Assembly: GCA_964422615.1 (NCBI GenBank)
Contig: CAYRBJ010000003.1
Coordinates: 66,674 to 130,673 of the forward strand
Direction of reading: 5' to 3'
Origin: DATLWN01 sp964422615
GTDB lineage: Bacteria; Pseudomonadota; Zetaproteobacteria; Mariprofundales; Mariprofundaceae
DNA length: 64,000 nucleotides
Of the stretch, positions 9,455-17,785 are shown piece by piece. A program made the position numbers and the translations under genes. The notes beneath the pieces are model-generated. The model saw only the letters and a program-made list of their open reading frames with translations. It was not told the DNA's origin and did not search any database. Numbering within the stretch: the stretch's first letter is position 1; each line of letters begins with the position of its first letter.

Positions 9455-9901
9455 ATGCCAGTAATGAATATCGACGAGATCATGCGCCATCTGCCGCATC
9501 GCTACCCCTTGCTTCTGATCGACCGGGTGCTCGATTTCGAAAAGGATGTATCGATCCGGGCGATGAAGAATGTAACGATCAACGAGCCGCAATTCCATGG
9601 CCATTTCCCGGATCATCCGGTGATGCCCGGCGTGCTGTTGGTGGAGGCCATGGCTCAGGCCGGCGGCATCCTGGCTTTTCAGTCGGCAGATCCGGAACGG
9701 GAATACCTGGTTTATTTCACCGGCATCGATGAGGTGCGCTTCCGCAGGCCCGTCCGGCCCGGCGATCAGGTCATTTTCGAACTGACCTGTCTTCGCCGCC
9801 GCGGCCATATGTGGAGATTCAAGGGCGAGGCTTTTGTCGACGGTGAACTGGTATGTGGCGGCATCCTGATGGCGACGCTGATGCCCAAGGACGAAGTTTG
9901 A
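9455..9901 (+). CDS. fabZ: 3-hydroxyacyl-[ACP] dehydratase
   Basis: Dehydrates 3-hydroxyacyl-ACP in fatty acid elongation and competes with LpxA for hydroxyacyl-ACP, which is why it sits between lpx genes. Hot-dog fold; the catalytic His is in FHGHFPDHPVMPG and the catalytic Glu in LVEAMAQ. Several starts are possible: GTG 9419, ATG 9428 (overlapping lpxD) and ATG 9455. I chose 9455 (148 aa) because GGAG at 9443-9446 is well placed and the resulting N-terminus matches the family length. Confidence 0.93.
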   Translation: MPVMNIDEIMRHLPHRYPLLLIDRVLDFEKDVSIRAMKNVTINEPQFHGHFPDHPVMPGVLLVEAMAQAGGILAFQSADPEREYLVYFTGIDEVRFRRPVRPGDQVIFELTCLRRRGHMWRFKGEAFVDGELVCGGILMATLMPKDEV

Positions 9902-9903
9902 GC

Positions 9904-10710
9904 ATGGCGGATATCCATCCCTCTGCTGTCGTTGACCCGGCGGCGCGCATCGGAAGCGGGGTCAGGATCGGGCCGTTCTGCGTCGTCGGCGCGAACGCAC
10001 GCATCGGCGACGACTGTCAGCTGCTGTCCCATGTCGTTATCGAGGGCTATACCACCGTCGGCAGCCGCAACCGCATCTTCCCTTTCGCCAGCATCGGCCA
10101 TCAGCCCCAGGATCTGAAATATCATGGCGAGGCCTCCGAGGTCATCATCGGGGATGACAACACCATCCGTGAGGGGGTGACCATCAATCCGGGTACTGAG
10201 GGCGGCGGCATGCTGACGAAGATAGGCAACCACAATCTGTTGATGGCCTACAGCCACGTAGCCCATGATTGCCTGTTGGGCGACCAGGTGATCCTCGCCA
10301 ACGGTGCCACACTGGCCGGCCATGTCGAGATCGAGGATGGCGTCATCTTGGGCGGCCACACGGCCGTGCTGCAGTTTGTGCGCATCGGGCGCTTTGCCAT
10401 GATCGGCGGTACGGCAGGTATCACCAAAGACGTGCCACCGTTTTGTCTGACTTCCGGGGGCTACCGGCCGGGGCTCGCCGGGCTGAATCTGGTTGGTCTC
10501 AGGCGCCGGCAGTTCCCTAACGAGCGAATCCAGTGCCTGAAGTCGATGTACCGTACCCTGTTCCAATCGACTGGCTCCATGGAGGACAGGCTTGAAGAAG
10601 CCGGCCGCATCGCCGGGGATGATGCCCAAGCTCTGCATCTGCTGGATTTCATCAAAACAGCCAAGCGCGGACTTCTGCTGCATCGCCGCGATTCGCGCGA
10701 AACTCAGTAA
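9904..10710 (+). CDS. lpxA: UDP-N-acetylglucosamine O-acyltransferase
   Basis: First step of lipid A synthesis, transferring 3-hydroxyacyl from ACP to UDP-GlcNAc. The left-handed beta helix is obvious from repeated hexads (IHPSAVVDPAARIGSGVRIG onward). The catalytic His is in the AYSHVAHDC segment, and GHVEIEDGVILGGHTAVLQF fits the core. The C-terminal helical part ends at residue 268 (E. coli 262). ATG 9904 is 2 bp after fabZ; the frame open upstream lies within fabZ. Confidence 0.96.
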   Translation: MADIHPSAVVDPAARIGSGVRIGPFCVVGANARIGDDCQLLSHVVIEGYTTVGSRNRIFPFASIGHQPQDLKYHGEASEVIIGDDNTIREGVTINPGTEGGGMLTKIGNHNLLMAYSHVAHDCLLGDQVILANGATLAGHVEIEDGVILGGHTAVLQFVRIGRFAMIGGTAGITKDVPPFCLTSGGYRPGLAGLNLVGLRRRQFPNERIQCLKSMYRTLFQSTGSMEDRLEEAGRIAGDDAQALHLLDFIKTAKRGLLLHRRDSRETQ

Positions 10711-10737
10711 GCTGCCGCCTGGCAACGATAACTTGGC

Positions 10738-11574
10738 ATGAAAGAGCATCCTGATTGCCTTGGCTTGGTGGCCGGTTACGGGGAGTTCCCGCTGGAACTG
10801 ATTCGTGTCTTCAAACAGGCCGGCCTTGCTGTGCATGCCGTGGCGGTTCATGAGGAAACCTCATCACATATTGAGGAACTGGTCGATTCGGTCTGTTGGC
10901 TGCATGTCGGCCAGGTCGGGGGCATGATTCGTGCCTTCAAACAGGCCGGCGTCACCCAGGTGGTGTTTGCTGGCAAGGTACGCAAGCTGCATCTGTTCCG
11001 CAATTTCCGTCCCGACCTGACTGCAATCAAGGCCTTGATGAAGCTGAAAGACAGGCGCGATGACACGATCATGCTGGCTGTAGTCGACCTCCTGGCGAAA
11101 GCGGGCATGACCGTTATTGCCCAGACTTGTTATGCGCAGCCAATGCTTGCCGGCAACGGGCACCTGTACGGACCGAAGCCGAACAAGGAGATGCTCCAGG
11201 ATGCTGCATTCGGATTTGCGCAGGCCAAGGGCATCGCAGGCCTGGATATCGGACAGACCGTGGCGGTGAGGGACCTGGCCGTGCTCGCCGTAGAGGCCAT
11301 CGAGGGGACGGATGCTGCCATCCGCCGTGGTGGCGAACTCGGTGGCGGTAGCGGGGTAACCATCGTCAAGGTGGCCAAACCCGACCAGGACCAGCGTTTT
11401 GATGTGCCGGCCATCGGGCCGGACACCCTGGAAGTGATGGCAGCTTCCGGATGTCGTTGCCTTGCCGTGGAGAGTGGCCAAACCCTGCTGTTACAACGCC
11501 AACGTCTGGACGAACTGGCCAGAAAGTATGAGATCACCGTGATTGGCATACAGAATCCCCCTGTCTCCCGGTAA
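10738..11574 (+). CDS. lpxI: UDP-2,3-diacylglucosamine pyrophosphatase LpxI (DUF1009 type)
   Basis: Hydrolyses UDP-2,3-diacylglucosamine to lipid X, the step done by LpxH in enterics. The 278-aa protein matches the LpxI family: N-terminal LGLVAGYGEFPLELIRVFKQAG, central GKVRKLHLFRNFRPD, and the C-terminal domain GPKPNKEMLQDAAFG through AVEAIEGTDAAIRRGGEL. Its position between lpxA and lpxB independently supports the assignment. The stop overlaps the lpxB start by one base (TAATG at 11572-11576). Confidence 0.92.
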   Translation: MKEHPDCLGLVAGYGEFPLELIRVFKQAGLAVHAVAVHEETSSHIEELVDSVCWLHVGQVGGMIRAFKQAGVTQVVFAGKVRKLHLFRNFRPDLTAIKALMKLKDRRDDTIMLAVVDLLAKAGMTVIAQTCYAQPMLAGNGHLYGPKPNKEMLQDAAFGFAQAKGIAGLDIGQTVAVRDLAVLAVEAIEGTDAAIRRGGELGGGSGVTIVKVAKPDQDQRFDVPAIGPDTLEVMAASGCRCLAVESGQTLLLQRQRLDELARKYEITVIGIQNPPVSR

Positions 11575-12716
11575 TGCGCACGGTTTTTATCTCGGCCGGC
11601 GAGGTATCCGGTGACATGCATGCAGCCACCGTGGTTCGTGCATTGCGCGAACGCCTTTCAGGGGCCGAGATCCACGGCGTCGCCGGGCCTGCCATGGCAG
11701 CGGCCGGCTGCCATCCATTGTTTGCCATGTCGGAGTTGAATGTCATGGGCATCGGGGATGTGATCCGTGCCTGGCCACGCATCCGACAGGTCGAGCAAGG
11801 AATACTGGACTGGGTAGAGGCTGCACGGCCGGATATGGCGATCCTGGTAGATTTTCCCGGTTTCCATATGCGTCTGGGCAGGAAGCTTCGTCGTCTGGGC
11901 ATTCCGGTACTGCAATACATTGCACCCAAGCTGTGGGCCTGGGGTAGTTGGCGCGTGCGGCGCCTGCGCACTGCGCAGGATGGCTTGGCGTGTATCCTCC
12001 CGTTCGAGCCCGCCTGGTTCGATCAACGGGGTGTTCCGGCCCGCTATGTCGGCAATCCCAGTGCCCATGCCTGCCGAACCGGATGGAGTGCCTCCGAGCT
12101 CAGGCAGCATCTGGACTTGGCAGAGCATTCCACTCTGGTGGCCCTGTTGCCCGGAAGCCGCCCGGGGGAACTGCAGCGGCATGCATCGCTGCTGGCAGAT
12201 GCCTGGAAACAGGTGGCGGTGCAGCGCCAGGATGCGCATGCCGTGGTACCGGTGGCACCGGGTACCGACGTTCAACTGTTGGCACCGTTACTGCATTGCG
12301 AACGGATCCACCGGATCGAGCGTATGCGCGAAGGCTATGCCATGCGGGCCGATGCAGCAGTGGCCGTGTCTGGTACGGCGACGCTTGAGTTGGCCCTGTG
12401 GGACGTACCCTCAATCCTTGTCTACCGGGGTGCACCGATGATGATGGCATTGGCACGCCGGCTGGTGCGTCTTCCCCATGCAGGGCTCGCCAATATCCTG
12501 CTGGGTGAGGAGGCGATGCCCGAACTGATCCAGGAGGAATGTACGGTGGAGGCGATTGTGGGGCGGCTGCTGGATTTGCTGGATCCGGATGGCACTTCGG
12601 CGGCCAGACAGCGTAAAATGTTCGAGCGGCTGCATGCCATGCTCGGTGAGCATGATCCCGCTGCGGTCGTGGCGGAGATGGCAGAGGCTATGGTTTCCCG
12701 GGGAAGCATTTCTTGA
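11574..12716 (+). CDS. lpxB: Lipid A disaccharide synthase
   Basis: GT19 glycosyltransferase joining lipid X and UDP-diacylglucosamine. It opens with ISAGEVSGDMHAATVVRAL, the family's N-terminal signature, and contains YIAPKLWAWGSWRVRRLR and the donor-binding LLPGSRPGEL segment, with SGTATLELAL near the end. 380 aa is typical. It is coupled to lpxI by a one-base overlap and ends the lipid A block of the operon. Confidence 0.96.
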   Translation: MRTVFISAGEVSGDMHAATVVRALRERLSGAEIHGVAGPAMAAAGCHPLFAMSELNVMGIGDVIRAWPRIRQVEQGILDWVEAARPDMAILVDFPGFHMRLGRKLRRLGIPVLQYIAPKLWAWGSWRVRRLRTAQDGLACILPFEPAWFDQRGVPARYVGNPSAHACRTGWSASELRQHLDLAEHSTLVALLPGSRPGELQRHASLLADAWKQVAVQRQDAHAVVPVAPGTDVQLLAPLLHCERIHRIERMREGYAMRADAAVAVSGTATLELALWDVPSILVYRGAPMMMALARRLVRLPHAGLANILLGEEAMPELIQEECTVEAIVGRLLDLLDPDGTSAARQRKMFERLHAMLGEHDPAAVVAEMAEAMVSRGSIS

Positions 12717-12794
12717 CCTGCATGGGCGGATATTCATAATGCCGGCCCTATCTGCAGCGGATACTTGCTGTTTTTGCTTCGGCAGGAGGTCGGA

Positions 12795-13316
12795 TTGCGC
12801 CAGCAATGGGTGATCGTGTTGCAGGATATCCCGACTGCCGGTGTGCACTGGGATGGCGCGATTCCGGCCGGCGCGATGCAGGATACGTCAGCAGGACAGA
12901 TCGCTCCGCTGGAAGCGATGCGATCCGATCTGCATTGGAAGGGCGATCTCGTCCGTAAGGGCGACGTGTATCGCCTGCATGGCCACTGGCATATGCGCGT
13001 GGAAAGGCGATGCAGCCGGTGCAACGAGCCGTTCGAGATGGACATGGACGGGGATGCCGACCGTGATTTCCGTCTCGGAACCGGTGCGCAGGATGAGGAT
13101 GCTTCATGTCAGTTACCTCCACCCGGCGAGCTGAATCTGGTGGATGTGCTGCGGGAGGATATCTGGCTAGCATGGCCGCAGGATGCGGTTTGCCATCAGG
13201 ATTGCCTGGGGCTGTGCCCGGTTTGCGGTTGCAATCGGAACCACGGCGAATGCCGGTGCCATGAAGCAGATCATGATCACCCATTTGCAGCCTTGGGCAG
13301 GATGAAATTCGACTGA
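12795..13316 (+). CDS. yceD: YceD/DUF177 family zinc-binding protein
   Basis: Small cytosolic protein of the DUF177 family, nearly always encoded just upstream of rpmF and linked in the literature to 23S rRNA accumulation. Cysteine pairs are visible: CSRC near residue 82, then CHQDCLGLCPVCG and a C-terminal ECRC, all typical of the family. I chose TTG 12795 (173 aa) because AGGAGG at 12784-12789 lies 5 nt upstream; TTG 12765 and GTG 12810 are alternatives. Confidence 0.84.
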   Translation: MRQQWVIVLQDIPTAGVHWDGAIPAGAMQDTSAGQIAPLEAMRSDLHWKGDLVRKGDVYRLHGHWHMRVERRCSRCNEPFEMDMDGDADRDFRLGTGAQDEDASCQLPPPGELNLVDVLREDIWLAWPQDAVCHQDCLGLCPVCGCNRNHGECRCHEADHDHPFAALGRMKFD

Positions 13317-13388
13317 TGGCAGGATGGCTGGTCTGCGGCAAAACAGTATGTGACGATACCGGTGCAAAGCCGGTGAAGGAGTAAATCA

Positions 13389-13571
13389 ATGGCGGTTCCG
13401 AAGAGAAAGACAAGTCAGTCCCGGCGTAATATGCGCCGCTCCCATGATGGATTGACGGCCTCGGCCATGAGTGAGTGCCCGAACTGCGGCGATATCATGC
13501 GCCCGCATCATGCATGCCCGCACTGTGGTTATTACAAGGGTCGCGAGGTCGTGGCGAAGGACGAAGCGTAA
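13389..13571 (+). CDS. rpmF: 50S ribosomal protein L32, zinc-ribbon form
   Basis: 60-aa ribosomal protein beginning MAVPKRKTSQSRRNMRRSHD, the standard L32 start. It carries two CxxC pairs (CPNC and CPHC), so it is the zinc-binding C+ form rather than the cysteine-free form of E. coli. AAGGAG at 13377-13382 gives a good ribosome site. Its place between yceD and plsX is the conserved bacterial arrangement. Confidence 0.97.
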   Translation: MAVPKRKTSQSRRNMRRSHDGLTASAMSECPNCGDIMRPHHACPHCGYYKGREVVAKDEA

Positions 13572-13598
13572 TTTCGCTGCTTGCTTTAAGCTGACCGC

Positions 13599-14684
13599 AT
13601 GACCGGTCCATCCGATCCGATGCACTCTCCCGACCATTCGGGCAATCCTGAGTTTCCGTCTGCCGACGGGCAGCCGGTCCGCGTACTCGCCGACGGGCAT
13701 GGCGGGGATCAAGGTGTGCCGATGATCGTGGATGCAATGTCGGACATCCTGTCTGGACGGAGCGGTATCCGCACCGAGGGTATTCGCCTGGGTATATGCG
13801 GCCGTCCTGAAGAGATTACGACACTGTTGCAGGATCGCGGCATTGCCAGCCAGGTGGATATTGTGCCGGCCAGTGATGTCATCGAGATGTGTGAATCCCC
13901 ATCATCCGTCCTGCGCAGCAAGAAAGACTCCTCAATCCATGTTGGTGCCCGAATGGTGCGCGACGGTGAGTGGGATGCCTTCGTCAGTGCCGGAAATACC
14001 GGTGCTTTGATGGCAATTTCCCGGATGATGCTCAAAACCATGCCAGGTGTGGACCGGCCGGCCATCGCATCGCTGATCCCGTCCGTCGGCGGTGGAGCCA
14101 CACTGTTCCTCGATGTGGGTGCCAATGTCGACTGCACCTCCACCCACCTGATGCAATTCGCCGTGATGGGTTCCTGCTATATGCAGGCGGCACATGATAT
14201 CCCTGCACCGCGCATCGGATTGCTGAACATCGGTACCGAGGACATCAAGGGGACGGATGTCGTCAAGCTGACGGCAGCAGAATTGCGCGATTCCTCGCTC
14301 AATTTCATCGGTTTCGTCGAGGGAACCGATCTGTTTTCCGATGCCGTGGATGTGGTGGTCTGCGACGGTTTCGTCGGCAATGTGGCCCTAAAGACCATGG
14401 AAGGGACGGCCAAGTACCTGATCCGGCAGTTGCGCGAAGCGCTGAGCTCCACGCTGATGGCCAAGGTAGGCGCCCTGCTGGCGCGCGATTCCCTGGAAAG
14501 GATGAAGGAACGCACCAATCCCAGCGCCTACAACGGAGCGCCGCTGCTGGGGTTGAACGGCATCGTCGTCAAGAGCCATGGCTCGGCCGATGCCCATGCC
14601 TACGCCTGCGCACTCGATGCCGCCCGCCGAGAGGTGGAGGCGGGGCTGATCGAACGCATCGCCACATCGATGCAGGAGCTGTAG
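13599..14684 (+). CDS. plsX: Phosphate acyltransferase PlsX
   Basis: Peripheral membrane enzyme making acyl-phosphate from acyl-ACP for glycerol-3-phosphate acylation. The body matches PlsX, for example SVGGGATLFLDVGAN, FAVMGSCYMQ and NPSAYNGAPLLGLNGIVVKSHG. It is 361 aa including about 27 non-conserved residues at the N-terminus. The usual D-x-M-G-G-D opening reads ADGHGGDQG here, retaining Gly-Gly-Asp. No good ribosome site is visible at ATG 13599; ATG 13620 is possible. It is followed directly by fabH. Confidence 0.94.
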   Translation: MTGPSDPMHSPDHSGNPEFPSADGQPVRVLADGHGGDQGVPMIVDAMSDILSGRSGIRTEGIRLGICGRPEEITTLLQDRGIASQVDIVPASDVIEMCESPSSVLRSKKDSSIHVGARMVRDGEWDAFVSAGNTGALMAISRMMLKTMPGVDRPAIASLIPSVGGGATLFLDVGANVDCTSTHLMQFAVMGSCYMQAAHDIPAPRIGLLNIGTEDIKGTDVVKLTAAELRDSSLNFIGFVEGTDLFSDAVDVVVCDGFVGNVALKTMEGTAKYLIRQLREALSSTLMAKVGALLARDSLERMKERTNPSAYNGAPLLGLNGIVVKSHGSADAHAYACALDAARREVEAGLIERIATSMQEL

Positions 14685-14688
14685 GCCG

Positions 14689-15687
14689 ATGCCACGGGTA
14701 CACATCGCAGGGGTCGGAGCCTATCTGCCTGAACGGGTGCTGACGAATCGGGAACTGGAGTCCAAGGTCAAGACCACCGATGCCTGGATCAAAGAGCGTA
14801 CGGGTATCCACCAGCGTCATATCATCGCCCCCGAGCAACACACGTCCGATCTGGCGTTCGAGGCAGCCGGGCGGGCCCTGGCCGATGCCGGAATCAGCAT
14901 CGGAGATATCGATGCCCTGGTGGTGGCAACCACCACGCCGGACATGATCTTTCCCTCCACGGCCAGCATCGTGCAGTACAAGCTGGGCGGAAATGGCTTC
15001 CCGGCCTGGGATATCCAGGCGGTATGCTCCGGCTTCGTTTACGGCCTGGCGCAGCTGGACGGCATGATGCGCGCCGGCATGTTCCGCCGGGCACTGCTGA
15101 TCGGGGCCGAATCCATGTCCCGCATCTTGGACTGGACCGACCGTTCAACCTGCGTGCTGTTCGGCGATGGTGCGGGTGCCGTTGTGCTCGAGGCCCGTGA
15201 GGATGAGGGCGGGGTGGTCGGCTCGGTACTGCGCGCAGACGGCGCTCACCGGCATCTGCTGATGGCTGAACACGGCAAACGCACCAATTCTCCCGACAAG
15301 CCGCACATGCAAGTCGATGCAGCGGGAGTGGCGGCAATCGAGATGCGTGGCAATGAGGTGTTTCGCATGGCCGTGACCATGCTGGGCAAGGTGGTGGACG
15401 AGGTATTGGAGGCTCACGGGCTGGCTCAGTCGGACATCGACTGGCTGGTACCACACCAGGCCAACGCCAGGATCATCACAGCCACCGCCAGAAAGCTGGG
15501 ATTGCCAATGGAGCGCGTGGCACTGACGGTCGCACAGCATGCCAATACCTCGGCAGCCAGCGTGCCGCTGGCCCTGGAGGCACTCTATCGGGAAGGTAAG
15601 CTGGAGGCTGGCCAGCTGTTGCTGCTCGAGGCCTTCGGTGCTGGCTTCGTCTGGGGTGCGAACCTGCTACGCTGGACCAAACGCTAA
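14689..15687 (+). CDS. fabH: 3-oxoacyl-[ACP] synthase III
   Basis: Initiates fatty acid synthesis by condensing acetyl-CoA with malonyl-ACP. The catalytic triad is intact: Cys in QAVCSGFVYGL, His in VPHQANARI and Asn in HANTSAASVP. 332 aa is slightly over the E. coli length of 317. ATG 14689 lies 4 bp after the plsX stop. It is part of the fab cluster plsX-fabH-fabD-fabG-acpP-fabF. Confidence 0.97.
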   Translation: MPRVHIAGVGAYLPERVLTNRELESKVKTTDAWIKERTGIHQRHIIAPEQHTSDLAFEAAGRALADAGISIGDIDALVVATTTPDMIFPSTASIVQYKLGGNGFPAWDIQAVCSGFVYGLAQLDGMMRAGMFRRALLIGAESMSRILDWTDRSTCVLFGDGAGAVVLEAREDEGGVVGSVLRADGAHRHLLMAEHGKRTNSPDKPHMQVDAAGVAAIEMRGNEVFRMAVTMLGKVVDEVLEAHGLAQSDIDWLVPHQANARIITATARKLGLPMERVALTVAQHANTSAASVPLALEALYREGKLEAGQLLLLEAFGAGFVWGANLLRWTKR

Positions 15688-15711
15688 TGCGGATCTATCA
15701 AGACTGAGGAA

Positions 15712-16668
15712 ATGATGATTTCGAATCTGGCTTTCTTTTTCCCGGGACAGGGATCGCAATCCAAGGGCATGCTTGATGCCTATGCCCAGACGCATGCCCC
15801 CATCGTGTCGGCTACGCTGGACGAAGCCTCGGGGGCTTTGGGCTACGATATGGGTGCGTTGATTCGCGACGATGCCGAGGAGAGGCTGAATCTGACCGAA
15901 TATACCCAACCGGCCCTGCTGACCGCATCCGTGGCCATTCTGCGCATCTGGCGTGCTGAGGAAGGGGATGAGGCGGCACACGTCGCCGGCCATTCGCTGG
16001 GGGAATACTCGGCATTGGTGGCGGCCGGCAGCCTGGATTTCGCCGATGCCGTGCAGTTGGTGGCGTTCCGCGGGCGAGTCATGAGCGAGGCCGTACCGGC
16101 GGGTACGGGCCTGATGGCCGCCATCCTTGGGCTTGACGACGCGGTCATGGCCGACATCTGTGAGCAGGTGTGCACCGAATCCGAAAAGGTCTGGGCCGCC
16201 AACCTGAACTGCCCGGGCCAACTGGTGATCGCCGGCCACCGGCCGGCGGTGGAACGCGCCATGACGGCAGCGAGCCAAGCCGGAGCCAAGCGGGCGCTGC
16301 CGCTGGCGGTCAGCGCTCCGTCGCATACCCCGCTGATGCAGCCCGCGGCCGATCGCATGCGTGAACGCCTGCAACAAGTGGAGTTGCGCGATCCGGATCG
16401 TCCGGTGTGGAGCAATGCCAGGGCTGTGCTGCTTGATCAGTCTGCGGAAATCCGCGATGCTCTGATCGACCAGTTGGTCATGCCCGTCCGGTGGACCGAG
16501 ATCGTTCGGGGTATGCGGAAAAAGGGCATTGCCTGCGGCGTTGAAATGGGGCCGGGCAAGGTGCTGGCCGGCCTGGTCAGGCGCATAGAGCGGGATATGG
16601 ATGTCGGCACCACGGCGGCACCGGAGCAATTGCGCCAGGCCCTGACCGTTGGAACGGCCGGCGCTTAA
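15712..16668 (+). CDS. fabD: Malonyl-CoA:ACP transacylase
   Basis: Loads malonyl groups on ACP. FFPGQGSQSKGM is at the N-terminus, the nucleophile Ser in VAGHSLGEYSAL, and the partner His in SAPSHTPLM. 318 aa is typical. Two adjacent ATGs (15712 and 15715) follow GAGGA at 15706-15710; spacing slightly favours the second, so the start is uncertain by one codon. Confidence 0.96.
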   Translation: MMISNLAFFFPGQGSQSKGMLDAYAQTHAPIVSATLDEASGALGYDMGALIRDDAEERLNLTEYTQPALLTASVAILRIWRAEEGDEAAHVAGHSLGEYSALVAAGSLDFADAVQLVAFRGRVMSEAVPAGTGLMAAILGLDDAVMADICEQVCTESEKVWAANLNCPGQLVIAGHRPAVERAMTAASQAGAKRALPLAVSAPSHTPLMQPAADRMRERLQQVELRDPDRPVWSNARAVLLDQSAEIRDALIDQLVMPVRWTEIVRGMRKKGIACGVEMGPGKVLAGLVRRIERDMDVGTTAAPEQLRQALTVGTAGA

Positions 16669-16686
16669 GCAAGAGGGGAGGGCAGG

Positions 16687-17427
16687 ATGAGCGACAGACC
16701 AGTGGCGCTGATTACCGGTGCCAGTCGAGGCATCGGCCATGCCATCGCCGAGGCCTTTGCTGCGGCCGGGTATCATCTGTCCATCTGCGGTACGCGCGAG
16801 GATACGGTGCGGGCGGCAGCGGAGCGCTTGGCCGCTGCCCATGGGATTGAGGTCTTCGCCCGTGCTGTGGATGTAGCGAATCGTGACGATGTCCAGGGCT
16901 TCGTCGGCGAGACCACGACGCATTTCGGCCGCCTGGACGTGCTGGTCAATAACGCTGGAATCACACGCGATAATCTCAGCATGCGCTTGAAAGCGGAAGA
17001 GTGGCAGCAGGTGATCGACACCAACCTGTCTTCCGTGTTCCATGCCTCGCAAGCCGCCCTGAAGCCGATGATGAAGGCCCGGCGTGGGCGCATCATCAAC
17101 CTGTCCTCAGTGGTTGCCTCGATGGGCAATCCGGGCCAGGCCAATTACTGCGCCAGCAAGGGGGGCATCGATGCCCTGACCCGTTCACTGGCCCGTGAAA
17201 TCGGTTCGCGCGGCATCACCGTCAATGCCGTGGCCCCGGGTTTTATCGCCACGGACATGACGGCGGAGTTGGGAGAGGAGGCGCAAAAGCGCCTTGTCGA
17301 ACAGATACCGCTGGCCAGACTGGGAGAAGCGCGTGACATCGCCGATGCCGTGCTGTTCCTGGCCAGCGATCAGGCTGGATATATCACCGGCCAGGTGCTG
17401 CACGTGAACGGCGGTATGTACATGTAG
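16687..17427 (+). CDS. fabG: 3-oxoacyl-[ACP] reductase
   Basis: Short-chain dehydrogenase reducing 3-oxoacyl-ACP with NADPH. The cofactor loop TGASRGIGHAIA is at residues 11-22, NNAG at about 89, the catalytic Ser in INLSSVVASMG and the YCASK Tyr-Lys pair around residue 155. 246 aa is typical. A purine-rich GAGGGCAGG region precedes ATG 16687. A 115-bp gap follows before acpP. Confidence 0.96.
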   Translation: MSDRPVALITGASRGIGHAIAEAFAAAGYHLSICGTREDTVRAAAERLAAAHGIEVFARAVDVANRDDVQGFVGETTTHFGRLDVLVNNAGITRDNLSMRLKAEEWQQVIDTNLSSVFHASQAALKPMMKARRGRIINLSSVVASMGNPGQANYCASKGGIDALTRSLAREIGSRGITVNAVAPGFIATDMTAELGEEAQKRLVEQIPLARLGEARDIADAVLFLASDQAGYITGQVLHVNGGMYM

Positions 17428-17430
17428 TTT

Positions 17431-17446
17431 GGTATGCCGGCATGCC
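17431..17446 (+). other. Small palindrome in the fabG-acpP gap
   Basis: GGTATGCCGGCATGCC is a near-perfect palindrome (ATGCCGGCAT core exactly self-complementary) directly after the fabG stop. It could be an operator or an RNA processing hairpin that lets acpP be expressed at a different level from the upstream fab genes. Its function is not established from sequence. Confidence 0.35.
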
Positions 17447-17542
17447 GGAAATGGGCATGGTGGCGCAATGTGAGGTTTCAGGCTTGTGCGGTCCTGTGAC
17501 CTATGATAGAAGCCGCGCTAATTTGTTTCGGGAGGACTAACC

Positions 17543-17782
17543 ATGTCTGCAGAAATTGAAGCGAAAGTGATCAAGATTGTCGCCGACCAGTTGAATGTCG
17601 ACGAAAGCGAAATCAACTCCGATTCCTCCTTTGTGGATGATCTCGGAGCCGATTCGCTGGACACCGTCGAGCTGGTCATGGCCTTTGAGGAAGAGTTCGG
17701 CATCGAGATCCCGGACGAGGATGCTGAAAAAATCCAGACCGTACAGAACGCTATCGATTATATCGCCTCCAAAGCGGAATAA
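17543..17782 (+). CDS. acpP: Acyl carrier protein
   Basis: 79-aa acidic carrier protein of fatty acid and lipid A synthesis. The phosphopantetheine attachment Ser lies in DDLGADSLDTVELVMAFEE, and the third-helix IEIPDEDAEKIQTV matches well. GGGAGGA at 17530-17536 is a strong ribosome site, as expected of an abundant protein. It has its own 115-bp upstream gap and is followed 3 bp later by fabF. Confidence 0.98.
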   Translation: MSAEIEAKVIKIVADQLNVDESEINSDSSFVDDLGADSLDTVELVMAFEEEFGIEIPDEDAEKIQTVQNAIDYIASKAE

Positions 17783-17785
17783 TCC

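Noticed and set aside
15667..17052. A 461-codon minus-strand frame across fabD and fabG
   Set aside because: Antisense shadow of two certain fatty acid genes; low-complexity His/Arg/Gln-rich translation.
17471..17507. Promoter upstream of acpP with TATGAT at 17502-17507
   Set aside because: No -35 at an allowed spacing; TTGTGC is only 12 nt away, so I left it out of the features.
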